This document shows positions 1-8,368 of a stretch of DNA of 42,206 nt, in pieces. The notes beneath the pieces are model-generated. The model had not been told where the DNA came from, searched no databases, and saw only the letters and a list, made by a program, of their open reading frames with translations. The stretch's first letter is position 1. Every line of letters starts with the position of its first letter. The translations under genes were made by a program, and so were the position numbers. This DNA is from Bacteroidia bacterium (GTDB lineage Bacteria; Bacteroidota; Bacteroidia; J057): contig JAUIGE010000050.1 of assembly GCA_030430205.1 (NCBI GenBank), positions 1 through 42,206 on the forward strand. Reading direction: 5' to 3'.

Positions 1-1
1 C

Positions 2-1234
2 TGGCCAAATGGTAGCCAGGGGCTAAGCTACCTGGTTACTAATCCGGGAACATATCATCTAAATGCCTGGCGATCAGTCTGCCATGCGGAAGACAGCATC
101 CATATTCAGTATGTAGATTATCCCATCCTTGATTTGGGAGCAGACACCACGCTTTGCGAAGGAGAGACCCTAAGCCTTCGGGTATTTCCGCAGCTGAATG
201 TGCTGTATAAATGGCCGGATGCTTCCACTCAATTGAGCTATCAGGTTTCCAGCCCGGAGCAGGTAATCCTGCAAGCCAGCCGCTATCATTGCCTGATAAG
301 GGACAGCCTGGAGGTATCCTTCGATCCCTATCCCCAGGTGAACCTGGGAGCAGATACGGTATTGTGCGAAGGGGCAAGCCTCAACCTGAACGCCTTTTTC
401 CCTGATGCCCGCTATGCCTGGAGTGATGGTTCCATGCAACCCCATTTGCTGATTCACCAGCCTGGGACCTACGCAGTCACAGTGAGTAATGATTGTTCAG
501 AAGCTTCTGATATGATTCAGGTGGAATATGAAATTCCTCCTACAGTAGATTTAGGACCAGATACAATCCTATGTGAAGGAGAATTATTGGCATTGGATGC
601 CACTTTTTCCCGGGCAAGCTATCGCTGGCAGGATGGTAGCATAGAACCGAATTTCCTGCTGGATCAGGAGGGGATATATAGCGTTTGGGTACAGAACCTC
701 TGTGGCGAAGCGGAAGACGAAATTTTTGTAAAATATGAAGAGGTGCCCCCCCTCTCCCTCGGCACCGACACCACGCTCTGCGTGGATGAAATCCTCTTCC
801 TGGACGTCTATGCGCCCAACAGCGCATTTCTCTGGCAGGACGGCAGTCGCCGTCCGGGGCTCGAAGTCCGCGAAGCGGGCTTGTACTCCGTCCTGCTCAG
901 CCACCGCTGTGGCACCGCCACAGACAGCATCGCCATCGCCTATCAGCATTGCGAATGCAATTTTTTCATGGCTAATGCCTTTTCGCCTAATAGCGATGGC
1001 CAGAATGACCGTTTCGGTCCTGTTTTCGCCTGCACCTACAGTGATTATCACTTTCAGCTCTTCAACCGCTGGGGGCAATTGCTTTTTGAAAGCGCTGATC
1101 CGACGCAGCAATGGGATGGGACTTACCAGGGTGCGGCTGTGCCGGAAGGGGTGTATGTCTGGCGACTGAAGTATCAGTCGGCTTTGGAGTATAGGAGCGT
1201 GGAGAGGCGGGGGAGTGTGACGGTTTTGCGGTGA
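2..1234 (+). CDS. Surface/adhesin-like protein, CHU_C C-terminal domain (5' partial)
   Basis: The frame is open from the left edge, so only the C-terminal 410 or so residues are present. They consist of about four tandem modules of roughly 75-80 residues. Each begins with a motif like LGADTTLCEGE, has a W.DGS strand, a G.Y.V turn and a second Cys, and ends in D.I.V.Y: a repetitive Ig/PKD-like beta fold. The last 90 or so residues match the gliding motility-associated C-terminal domain: NAFSPNSDGQNDRF, FNRWGQLLFES, WDGTYQGAAVPEGVYVWRL. In Bacteroidota this domain is a type B sorting signal for T9SS, so the protein is probably exported and surface-attached. Its function (adhesion, matrix) cannot be told. 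The ligand-binding or catalytic part, if any, lies outside the window. Confidence 0.88.
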   Translation, partial: WPNGSQGLSYLVTNPGTYHLNAWRSVCHAEDSIHIQYVDYPILDLGADTTLCEGETLSLRVFPQLNVLYKWPDASTQLSYQVSSPEQVILQASRYHCLIRDSLEVSFDPYPQVNLGADTVLCEGASLNLNAFFPDARYAWSDGSMQPHLLIHQPGTYAVTVSNDCSEASDMIQVEYEIPPTVDLGPDTILCEGELLALDATFSRASYRWQDGSIEPNFLLDQEGIYSVWVQNLCGEAEDEIFVKYEEVPPLSLGTDTTLCVDEILFLDVYAPNSAFLWQDGSRRPGLEVREAGLYSVLLSHRCGTATDSIAIAYQHCECNFFMANAFSPNSDGQNDRFGPVFACTYSDYHFQLFNRWGQLLFESADPTQQWDGTYQGAAVPEGVYVWRLKYQSALEYRSVERRGSVTVLR

Positions 1235-1276
1235 TGCGGGCGGCTGAGAATCTTGAAAATTCCGTATCTTTATCCT

Positions 1277-2983
1277 ATGATTCGAATACCTTACGGCATC
1301 AGTGATTTTGAAACGCTTGTCAAAGAGAACTATTTCTTTGTTGATAAAACGCCCTATATCGAATGGTTAGAAAACCTCAATGAGCACTATCTCTTTTTCC
1401 TTCGCCCCCGGCGATTTGGCAAAAGCTTGTGGATATCGATGTTTCAGCATTATTATGGACTGGAGCATAAGGAGGATTTTCAGACTTTATTTGGGTCTTT
1501 TTATATTGGGAAAAAACCAACAGCCAGTGCGAATAGCTACCTGGTGCTTCGCCTGGAATTTAGCCGGATCAATACGAACTCGGCAGAAAGCACTTTCAAT
1601 GGTTTTTTGACCAATGTGAGACAAGGAGTAGCCAATTTCTTGAATACCTATGACACGATTTTCCCAAGGGAAATCCACCCGGATATCCTCAATATGGCCG
1701 ATCCGGAAGCCATCCTCAAGATGTTGTTCACGGAAGTAGGACGCAGACGTGATGCTAAAATATTTTTGCTCATCGACGAATACGACCATTTTGCCAATGA
1801 ACTCCTTTCCTTTCGGGAGCAGGATTTTAAGGACATGGTAAGCAAAAATGGTTTTGTCCGAAAGTTTTACGAAACCATCAAAAACGGAACGGGAGAAGGC
1901 ATCGTAGATCGCCTTTTTGTCACTGGTGTATCGCCTCTCACGCTGGATAGCATGACCAGTGGGTTTAATATTGGAACCAATCTGAGTACCCATCCCAGGC
2001 TCAATGAGATGATGGGCTTTTTGGAAAAAGAAGTCTACACCATCATGGAAGGCGTAGGCATACCTCCGGCAGATTTGCCCGATTTGATCGTCGAATTGCG
2101 CCAATGGTACAACGGCTATAAGTTTCACCCCAAGGGAGAAAATCGCTTGTACAATCCTGATATGGTGCTGTATTTTGCCAAAGAATTTGCCTCAAGGGGT
2201 GAATATACCGATCAGTTGCTGGATGTCAACATTGCCTCTGATTATGGAAAAATCAGGAAACTCTTTCGTATTGGTGGAAAGGAAGCAGAGAATATTGCTA
2301 TTTTGGAAAAGCTGATTATCGAGGGAGAGGTATCTGCACTTTTGACAAACCAGTTTAACCTGGAAATGGCTTTTACCACAAGCGATTTTATCAGCTTACT
2401 CTATTTTATGGGCATGGTAACAATCAAGGAAGCCAAACTGAGTTTGCTGACTTTTCAAATGCCCAATGCCGTCATCAAAGAATTGTATTACGATTATTTT
2501 ACCTCTGTCATCCAGGAACGAGCCAATCTGCCCGCAGACATAGATCCGATCCGCAATCAGGTGCTCACACTTGCATTGGAGAATAATCCTCGCCCCCTTA
2601 TTGCGCTGGTAGAAGAAGCCCTGCTCCAACTCTCTAACCGCAATTTTCGCAACTTTGACGAGAAGTACGTTCAAGCCATTTTTACGGCTTATCTGCATTT
2701 GCCTCGTTTGTATTTTATCAAAAATGAATACGAATTGAAACAAAAATATGCAGATATTCTGGTACTCCGCCGGCCTCCCTACGAACCCCCTTTCCAATTT
2801 CTCTTTGAACTCAAATACCTCAAAAAGAAAGATGCAGCCCACCTAGAATCCGTCACTGAGGAAGCAAAAAAGCAGCTTCGGGGTTATCTTCAGGCAGAAG
2901 AGGTAAAAGGCCTCCCCGGCCTCCGGGGCTGGGTGATTGTTTTTGTTGGGCCAGAGGCGAAAGTTATCGAAGAGGTATCTTAG
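1277..2983 (+). CDS. AAA-ATPase-like / PD-(D/E)XK nuclease family protein
   Basis: A 568-residue protein of the AAA-ATPase_like plus DUF1703-type nuclease family common in Bacteroidota. The N-terminus has the family opening (IPYGISDFETLVKENYFFVDKT), then the atypical Walker A RPRRFGKSL near residue 45 and Walker B IFLLIDEYDH near residue 160. The C-terminal 90 or so residues carry the nuclease-like motifs ADILV, FELKY and AKKQL, matching the D, E-x-K and Q positions. The family's biological role is unsettled; it is abundant, often strain-variable and sometimes proposed to be mobile or defence-linked. The ATG at 1277 is preferred over a TTG at 1253 because the conserved family start follows directly. 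TATCTTTA lies 5 bp upstream and resembles a Bacteroidota -7 element, but no clear -33 element was found. The gene follows the CHU_C gene in the same direction. Confidence 0.85.
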   Translation: MIRIPYGISDFETLVKENYFFVDKTPYIEWLENLNEHYLFFLRPRRFGKSLWISMFQHYYGLEHKEDFQTLFGSFYIGKKPTASANSYLVLRLEFSRINTNSAESTFNGFLTNVRQGVANFLNTYDTIFPREIHPDILNMADPEAILKMLFTEVGRRRDAKIFLLIDEYDHFANELLSFREQDFKDMVSKNGFVRKFYETIKNGTGEGIVDRLFVTGVSPLTLDSMTSGFNIGTNLSTHPRLNEMMGFLEKEVYTIMEGVGIPPADLPDLIVELRQWYNGYKFHPKGENRLYNPDMVLYFAKEFASRGEYTDQLLDVNIASDYGKIRKLFRIGGKEAENIAILEKLIIEGEVSALLTNQFNLEMAFTTSDFISLLYFMGMVTIKEAKLSLLTFQMPNAVIKELYYDYFTSVIQERANLPADIDPIRNQVLTLALENNPRPLIALVEEALLQLSNRNFRNFDEKYVQAIFTAYLHLPRLYFIKNEYELKQKYADILVLRRPPYEPPFQFLFELKYLKKKDAAHLESVTEEAKKQLRGYLQAEEVKGLPGLRGWVIVFVGPEAKVIEEVS

Positions 2984-3007
2984 CAGGCTCCTCCCCAGCC
3001 GCAGGCC

Positions 3008-3955
3008 CTAAAAATTCAAATCATAAATCTGAATCACCCCCACCAACTTATCATTTTCAGTTACCAGCAAAGAAGTCACCTTCTTCTCCTGCATCAATTT
3101 TTCAGCATGCGCTGCTTGGGTATCCATCGGAATGGAGATGGGAGAAGGCGTCATTAACTCTTTTGCTTTCAGGGAAAAAAAGCCCGTTTCGGAGCGCTCC
3201 ATCGCGCGGCGGATGTCCCCATCGGTGATGATGCCCTCGATTTTGTCGCCTGCCATCACGATGGCAAGGCCCAGTCTCCCCGAGGAGACCTGATGGATGA
3301 TCTCTGAAATGGCCGAATCTGCCTGCACCAGCGGCAGATTTTCGGTACGCATCAGCTGGCTGACAGTGGTCAGCAGGCGGCGTCCCAGGCTGCCGCCAGG
3401 GTGGAAGAGGGCGAAGTCTTCCTGCCGGAAGTTGCGCTCTTTCATGAGCGCGATGGCCAGGGCATCGCCCATGGCGAGGGTGGCGGTCGTGGAGGCCGTA
3501 GGCGCAAGCTGAAGCAGGTCTGCTTCCTTTTCGACGGAGACGTCCAGCACGACATCGGCGTGCCGGGCCAGGGTGGAGTCCAGCCTGCCTAGCAGGCTGA
3601 TATGAGGCACCCCCAGCTGTTTCAGCTGAGGGATCAGCCGCAGGAGTTCGTCGGTTTCGCCCGAATTCGAAATACTGACCAGGATGTCTCCCTTGCTGAG
3701 CATGCCCAGGTCCCCATGCAGGGCTTCTGCGGGATGAAGAAACATGCTGGGGGTGCCCGTGCTGGAAAAAGTGGCGGAAATTTTTTTGCCAATATGTCCG
3801 GATTTCCCCATTCCTGAGATCAATACCTTGCCCTCGCAAAGCTGCAATAGCCGGATCGCCTGTACAAATGAATCATCCAGGCGCTCAGCCAGCTTCAGCA
3901 CAGCCTTGCCTTCCGTTTCGAAAACCTGTCTTGCAATAGAAATGATGTCTGCCAT
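3008..3955 (-). CDS. kdsD: Arabinose-5-phosphate isomerase (KpsF/GutQ family)
   Basis: 315 residues, close to the usual 320-330. It interconverts ribulose 5-phosphate and arabinose 5-phosphate, the first committed step to Kdo for lipopolysaccharide, in the cytoplasm. The N-terminal SIS domain (about 1-200) shows GMGKSGHIGKK, SSTGTPSMFLHPAEALHGDLG, SISNSGETDE and the APTASTTATLAMGDALA and FHPGGSLGRRL blocks typical of the family. Two CBS domains follow (about 205-315; ITDGDIRRAME is in the first). It converges with the ATPase gene upstream (24 bp between stops). The next minus-strand gene upstream, the DnaQ-like protein, ends 45 bp before this start, so the two may be co-transcribed although no functional link is evident. 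Confidence 0.93.
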   Translation of the reverse strand: MADIISIARQVFETEGKAVLKLAERLDDSFVQAIRLLQLCEGKVLISGMGKSGHIGKKISATFSSTGTPSMFLHPAEALHGDLGMLSKGDILVSISNSGETDELLRLIPQLKQLGVPHISLLGRLDSTLARHADVVLDVSVEKEADLLQLAPTASTTATLAMGDALAIALMKERNFRQEDFALFHPGGSLGRRLLTTVSQLMRTENLPLVQADSAISEIIHQVSSGRLGLAIVMAGDKIEGIITDGDIRRAMERSETGFFSLKAKELMTPSPISIPMDTQAAHAEKLMQEKKVTSLLVTENDKLVGVIQIYDLNF

Positions 3956-4000
3956 AGGGCGGCAATTTAGTGATCCTACAATTAAGCTCTATGCGCTTCT

Positions 4001-4714
4001 TTAAGGCTTTCCGGGATAGGCTTTTTTCAGCTGAAAAAAAGCTTTCGCAATCACCGCCACATTTTCGGCGGCATCATGGCGGTTGCTGAAGTTTTCGCCC
4101 GCTAAGATGGCATGGATGACTGAGTGGAAAGAATTGGATTCAAGTTTCAGGAGAAGAGCTGCTTCTTCCATCATGTCGAAGCTTTGCATTTTGTTCAGGG
4201 GATTGTCATATCCCAGGCGCACATAATCCGCACCGATGATGGTGTGGCGGAAATAATTGTAATGCGAAATGACGCAGTCGGTCCTCGCGAGGGCCTTGCT
4301 CAATTCCGTCAGGGTTTCCTGTATGGGCACGCCCTGCTCTTTGGCCAGTTCGGTGGTGATGCCATTGATGGCGCTGGCTTCCAGTGGGATCAGGTAGCGA
4401 TCCGGCCTGATGGTAAAAGACCTGGCTTCTGCCAGTTTGTTTCCTTCGTAAAGTCGCCAGGCGATTTGCACGGTTCGCGGCACTTTCGATAAGTCATCGG
4501 AAGCAGTGTATTTGCCCTGGATGAGGCCTGTGGTTTCATTATGGATAAACAAAGGCCGCTCAATGCGGGCGATTTTGTTTTTGATATGTGCCCTTTTTTC
4601 AGCAAAAAAATCATTGACTTCCCTGGGCCTGGGCACAGCCGTTTTTCTCTTTTTTACCTGAAGAAAAAGGATCAAAACCAAAACCACCAAAATCAAAATA
4701 CCTGTTATTTCCAT
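4001..4714 (-). CDS. Membrane-anchored DnaQ-fold protein, exonuclease site apparently lost
   Basis: 237 residues from the ATG at 4714; a TTG 30 bp upstream is less likely. Residues 4-20 form one hydrophobic segment followed by basic residues, so it is probably anchored to the inner membrane with the domain in the cytoplasm. Residues 55-237 resemble the DEDDh exonuclease fold, but the metal ligands are changed. The Exo I motif reads FIHNETTGL (His58 where Asp is expected, Glu60 kept). The Exo II region reads SHYNYFRHT (Arg156 where Asp is expected). The Exo III region reads HDAAEN (His kept, Asn where Asp is expected). The usual IHGIT also reads INGIT. The fold assignment comes from these motif positions, so it is moderate. 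If correct, the protein is unlikely to be a nuclease and may bind nucleic acid or a partner. Confidence 0.65.
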   Translation of the reverse strand: MEITGILILVVLVLILFLQVKKRKTAVPRPREVNDFFAEKRAHIKNKIARIERPLFIHNETTGLIQGKYTASDDLSKVPRTVQIAWRLYEGNKLAEARSFTIRPDRYLIPLEASAINGITTELAKEQGVPIQETLTELSKALARTDCVISHYNYFRHTIIGADYVRLGYDNPLNKMQSFDMMEEAALLLKLESNSFHSVIHAILAGENFSNRHDAAENVAVIAKAFFQLKKAYPGKP

Positions 4715-4852
4715 ATCTGCCTGATTTCCTTTCAAGAAAAACAACTATTCAGAATTAGCAAAATGAAAGCCTGAAAAGAGGATAGACACAGATTATCGCT
4801 GATTTGACTGATTTGCACTGTAAAGAGTTTTGTTTTTGACTTCTGTTTTTCA

Positions 4853-5121
4853 GTACAGGACAATTTTTCAGGAAAGTCCCCCAAAGTCCCGAAGGGACGC
4901 CATATTCAGCATGGGGCGAAGCCCCATGAAGGTAAACGCCCCCAATAGAAGTCCTGAAAGGACGGCATATCTTAGGAAGCCATAGCTAATATATCGCCCT
5001 TTCAGGGCTTTAGGACCTGGTGTGAATCGAATGATCGGGCTTTGCCCGATCGTAGTATATAGCGTCCCTTCAGGACTTTGAGGATGTTTATTATTCATGG
5101 CTTTCATTTTTTGTCCTGTAC
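4853..5121. repeat. 269-bp inverted-repeat-bounded element with six internal hairpins
   Basis: The stretch between the DnaQ-like gene and the phosphodiesterase gene is about 540 bp and has no convincing gene. It is bounded by a perfect 11-bp inverted repeat: GTACAGGACAA at 4853-4863 and TTGTCCTGTAC at 5111-5121. Inside are six short hairpins, mostly with three-base loops: 4886-4898 (GTCCC/GGGAC, GAA loop), 4910-4928 (CATGGGGC/GCCCCATG, GAA), 4951-4963 (GTCCT/AGGAC, GAA), 4996-5008 (GCCCT/AGGGC, TTC), 5033-5051 (GATCGGGC/GCCCGATC, TTT) and 5064-5076 (GTCC/GGAC). An outer inverted repeat, ACACAGATTA at 4786-4795 and TAATCTGTGT at 5152-5161, encloses it. A 79-codon minus-strand frame (4868-5107) crosses the element but reads through the hairpins and is probably not a gene. 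The layout suggests a dispersed non-coding intergenic repeat. Confidence 0.7.
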
Positions 5122-5200
5122 AAAGATTCTGTTTATTTGTCTGTATCAGTTTAATCTGTGTAAATCCGTGTCAACTCTTCATCTTCAAATGGGTGTTTCT

Positions 5201-5208
5201 TACTTTTG
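5201..5208 (+). promoter_or_regulatory. Candidate Bacteroidota -7 promoter element
   Basis: TACTTTTG matches the Bacteroidota -7 consensus TAnnTTTG exactly and lies 43 bp before the ATG of the phosphodiesterase gene. No clear TTG/TTTG is found 19-21 bp upstream, so this is only half of a promoter by sequence. Confidence 0.35.
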
Positions 5209-5251
5209 ATCTTTTCCTAAGCTTATTTCTTAATACATTAAATCCCTGGAA

Positions 5252-6514
5252 ATGAAAAAAGTACTTGTTCTGTTTGTCGCGCTATCGGGCATCACTTTCC
5301 TTTGGGCTCAAAAGAAGGATGTCATCATCACAAATGTACGCCCCAACGCGCCGGAAACCCTGGACAAACCCTATGTTGTGCTCGTTTCCATTGATGGTTT
5401 TCGCTTTGATTATGCAGAAAAATACGGGGCTAAAAACATTGCCGAAATCGCCCGGCAAGGGGTTTATGCAGAATCGCTGATTCCCAGCTTTCCCTCCTCT
5501 ACTTTCCCCAATCATTACACCATCGTGACGGGTATGTATCCCTCTTCTCATGGATTGGTTTCCAATACCTTTTATGAGCCGGTCGGCATGGAAAAATACC
5601 GGATCGGTGACCGGGATGGGGTAGAGGATGGCAAATGGTATGGGGGCACGCCTGTCTGGGTGCATGCCGAGCGGCAGGGCATGCGATCTGCCAGTTATTT
5701 TTGGGTGGGCTCGGAAGCGGATGTAGACAGCGTCAGACCGTCTCAATATTATCGATATAAGGCTAGCACACCCTATAAAGATAGAGTCGCCCAGGCGCTG
5801 AAGTGGTTAAAGGAACCCCCTGAGACACGTCCGCATTTCATCACTTTATACTTCGAGTCGGTAGATTCAAAAGGCCATGCAAATGGCCCCGAATCCGTGG
5901 AAGTAAAAAAGGCTGTGCTGGAAGTAGATAAATGGATCGGGAAATTGTGGGAGAAACTGCAAAAAACGGGTTTGCCCGTCAACCTTATCCTGGTTTCCGA
6001 CCACGGCATGCAATTGACAAAAAATGATCAGCCGATCTTTCTGGATGGAATGGCAGATCTCTCCGGCTACGAAATAGCGCGCAGCAGCGGTGTGATCAAT
6101 TTGCTCTATGCAAAGAATAAAGATTCGGTGAAAATCGAAGAAACGATCGCTGAATTGCGGGCAAAGGCGGAAGGTAAGTACGAGGTTTTTCGCCCTTCAG
6201 AGATGCCTGCGCATCTCCATTATTCAGACAATGATCGCCTGGGCGATATCGTGGTTTATAGCCTTGCGCCTTATGTTTTTGGCAATCCCGGTTGGCGGCC
6301 ATCTCCCGGCGCTCACGGATTTGATCCCTATCAGGCAAAAGATGTGCATGGCATTTTTTATGCCGTGGGACCTCATTTTAAGTCAGGTGTGAAGCTTTTT
6401 AGCTTTGAAAATATTCACATTTTCCCGGCTATCATGGAGATTCTCCAGCTTCAGTACGATCCTGAGAGGATAGATGGAGACAGCGCTCCCCTGTCACCTG
6501 CCATTCAGCCTTGA
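5252..6514 (+). CDS. Secreted nucleotide pyrophosphatase/phosphodiesterase (ENPP-like)
   Basis: 420 residues with a signal peptide (residues 1-20, ending LWAQ), so it is exported to the periplasm or surface. It belongs to the type I phosphodiesterase/nucleotide pyrophosphatase group of the alkaline phosphatase superfamily, which hydrolyses phosphodiester or pyrophosphate bonds of nucleotides using two zinc ions. All expected site elements are visible: Asp48 in VSIDGF, the nucleophile Thr84 in PSSTFPNH, ESVDSKGH (Asp and His ligands), LVSDHGM (Asp and His) and GAHGFDP (His). Length is normal for bacterial members. It has no recognisable T9SS tail. Its stop overlaps the stop of the convergent ABC ATPase by 10 bp (6505-6514). 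The substrate (nucleotide, nucleotide sugar or lipid headgroup) is not predictable. Confidence 0.9.
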   Translation: MKKVLVLFVALSGITFLWAQKKDVIITNVRPNAPETLDKPYVVLVSIDGFRFDYAEKYGAKNIAEIARQGVYAESLIPSFPSSTFPNHYTIVTGMYPSSHGLVSNTFYEPVGMEKYRIGDRDGVEDGKWYGGTPVWVHAERQGMRSASYFWVGSEADVDSVRPSQYYRYKASTPYKDRVAQALKWLKEPPETRPHFITLYFESVDSKGHANGPESVEVKKAVLEVDKWIGKLWEKLQKTGLPVNLILVSDHGMQLTKNDQPIFLDGMADLSGYEIARSSGVINLLYAKNKDSVKIEETIAELRAKAEGKYEVFRPSEMPAHLHYSDNDRLGDIVVYSLAPYVFGNPGWRPSPGAHGFDPYQAKDVHGIFYAVGPHFKSGVKLFSFENIHIFPAIMEILQLQYDPERIDGDSAPLSPAIQP

Positions 6515-8238
6515 GGCTGCATGCGTTCCCTGATCCGATCTACCGATCCTTTGGGGATAGCCTCCAGCAATTTTGCTGTATAAGCGGACTGCGGATTTTC
6601 ATAAATATCCTCAGCAAGACCCATTTCCACGATTTTCCCCTCTTTCATCACCATCACACGGTCACAGAGAAAGCGGACCACACTCAGGTCGTGTGAGATG
6701 AAAATGTAGGTGAAGCCAAATTCTTCCTGCAGGCCTTTCAACAGGTTGAGCACCTGTGCCTGGATGGAGACATCCAGCGCAGAAACGGACTCATCACAGA
6801 TGATAAATCGCGGCTCCACCGCCAGTGCACGTGCGATGCACACCCGCTGTCGCTGGCCGCCCGAAAACTCGTGCGGATAGCGGTCAAAGTGCATCTCGGA
6901 AAGGCCCACCTTTTCGAGCAATTCAAGGGCTTTGGCCTTTCTGCCCGCAGCATCTGTATGAAGCTGGTGCACCTTCATGGGCTCCATGATGGCCTTGCCG
7001 ACAGGCAGGCGGGGATTGAGGGAGCTGTAGGGGTCCTGGAAGATGATCTGCATGTCCTTGCGGACAGCCCGCATTTGCCCCGCCAAAAGCTTGGTAAGGG
7101 ATTTTCCCTCGAAAAAAATTTCCCCCTCTGTGGGTTCTTCCAGGCGCAGGATGCTGCGGCCAAGGGTCGTTTTTCCACATCCTGATTCGCCTACCAACCC
7201 CAGAGCTTCTCCTGAAAAAACTTCAAAGGAAAGGTCATCCACAGCTTTGATGTATTTTTTCCTCCCTCCCAATAATCCCCCTTTTTGCGGGAACCAGGTT
7301 TTTAAGCCCTGGACGCGGAGCAAGGGGGGACCCATTTCGGTTTTCGGCTTACTGCCTACTTCCTGCTGCGCACTGCCAACGGCTCCTTCTTCTTTCATAA
7401 AATCACTGATGGTGGGCAGTCTATGGACCTTGCGGTCGAGGGGAGGTCTGCAGGCCAGCAGGCCTTGTGTATAGGGATGCTGGGGATTTTCGAAAATATC
7501 CAGCACGGAGCCGCTTTCCACGATTTTACCCTTGTACATGACAAGGACATCATCGGCAATCTCGGCGATGACCCCCAGGTCATGAGAGATAAAGATGGTA
7601 GACATCTTTTCGCTTTCCTGCAACTGGCGCAGCAGCGCCAGGATGTTTTGCTGGACGGTCACGTCCAGGGCAGTGGTGGGCTCATCTGCGATGAGCAGAG
7701 AGGGGTTACAGCTGATCGCCATGGCGATCATGACTCGCTGCTTTTGGCCACCAGATATCTGGTGGGGATAGGCTTTGAGCAATTTCTCCGGTCGGGGGAG
7801 CTCGACCTTTTTGAAGAGCTCGATAGCTCTTTGGCGAGCCTCCTGCTTGCTGAGGGTGGTATGGAGCCGAAGGCTCTCGATGACCTGAAAACCGCAGGTG
7901 TAGACGGGATTAAGGGAAGTCATCGGCTCCTGAAAGATCATGCTGATTTCATTTCCCCTGTATAATCGCATTTCTTTTTCAGACAGGCTCAGGAGCTTGG
8001 CTACTTCCTGGTTTCGATTGCGAAAGAGAATCTCGCCGGAGTCAATTTTTCCTGATTCAGAAATCAGCCGCATGATGGAAAGCGCGCTCACCGACTTCCC
8101 ACTACCTGATTCGCCCACTATTCCCAGGGTTTTGCCCTTTTTTAGCTGGAATGAAATTCCATCCACCGCCTGGGTATCACGAAAGGAAATGCCCAGATTC
8201 TGAACCTCCAGCACATTGTCATCGTGCATATTTGCCAT
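6505..8238 (-). CDS. Fused double-NBD ABC transporter ATPase (dipeptide/oligopeptide type)
   Basis: 577 residues with two complete ABC ATPase domains in one chain, equivalent to DppD and DppF/OppD and OppF joined, as in GsiA or YejF. The first NBD (about 8-265) has [15 protein letters not shown] and [12 protein letters not shown]. The second (about 310-560) has [16 protein letters not shown] and [12 protein letters not shown] (Ser where Pro is usual after the catalytic Glu). Each NBD is followed by the short extension typical of peptide/nickel importers (HPYTQGLL in the first copy). It would power uptake of peptides or similar solutes from the cytoplasmic face. No permease or binding protein lies in the window, so its partners must be encoded elsewhere. 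A linker (about residues 270-310) is low in complexity. Confidence 0.93.
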   Translation of the reverse strand: MANMHDDNVLEVQNLGISFRDTQAVDGISFQLKKGKTLGIVGESGSGKSVSALSIMRLISESGKIDSGEILFRNRNQEVAKLLSLSEKEMRLYRGNEISMIFQEPMTSLNPVYTCGFQVIESLRLHTTLSKQEARQRAIELFKKVELPRPEKLLKAYPHQISGGQKQRVMIAMAISCNPSLLIADEPTTALDVTVQQNILALLRQLQESEKMSTIFISHDLGVIAEIADDVLVMYKGKIVESGSVLDIFENPQHPYTQGLLACRPPLDRKVHRLPTISDFMKEEGAVGSAQQEVGSKPKTEMGPPLLRVQGLKTWFPQKGGLLGGRKKYIKAVDDLSFEVFSGEALGLVGESGCGKTTLGRSILRLEEPTEGEIFFEGKSLTKLLAGQMRAVRKDMQIIFQDPYSSLNPRLPVGKAIMEPMKVHQLHTDAAGRKAKALELLEKVGLSEMHFDRYPHEFSGGQRQRVCIARALAVEPRFIICDESVSALDVSIQAQVLNLLKGLQEEFGFTYIFISHDLSVVRFLCDRVMVMKEGKIVEMGLAEDIYENPQSAYTAKLLEAIPKGSVDRIRERMQPQG

Positions 8239-8305
8239 TCATAAAGGTTTTTGACTTGAGCGGGAAGATACGACTTCGGTCGGGAAAGGATAAATTATTT
8301 CTTTC

Positions 8306-8346
8306 CAAAAAAAGAAACCCGATGAAGCAGATGCTTTCACCGGGTT
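8306..8346 (-). terminator. Intrinsic terminator after the transglutaminase-like gene
   Basis: Read on the minus strand, a stem begins AACCCG and continues GTGAAAGCA, then pairs back through TGCTTCAT and CGGGTT, with one bulged A. It is followed by TTTC and a run of seven T. It lies 23 bp after the stop at 8369 and before the next minus-strand gene, so it probably ends transcription of the four-gene exported-protein block. Confidence 0.75.
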
Positions 8347-8368
8347 CATATTTTCAGGGAAAAGGAGC

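Noticed and set aside
1487-2128. 213-codon minus-strand ORF opposite the AAA-ATPase gene
   Set aside because: Antisense shadow; the plus strand encodes Walker motifs and a nuclease domain over the same bases.
3102-3839. 245-codon minus-strand ORF inside kdsD
   Set aside because: Out-of-frame shadow of the isomerase gene, rich in Arg, Pro and His, without any recognisable domain.
4868-5107. 79-codon minus-strand ORF across the intergenic element
   Set aside because: It reads straight through the hairpins of an inverted-repeat element; its amino acids are dictated by the palindromes, and it has no domain or start signal.
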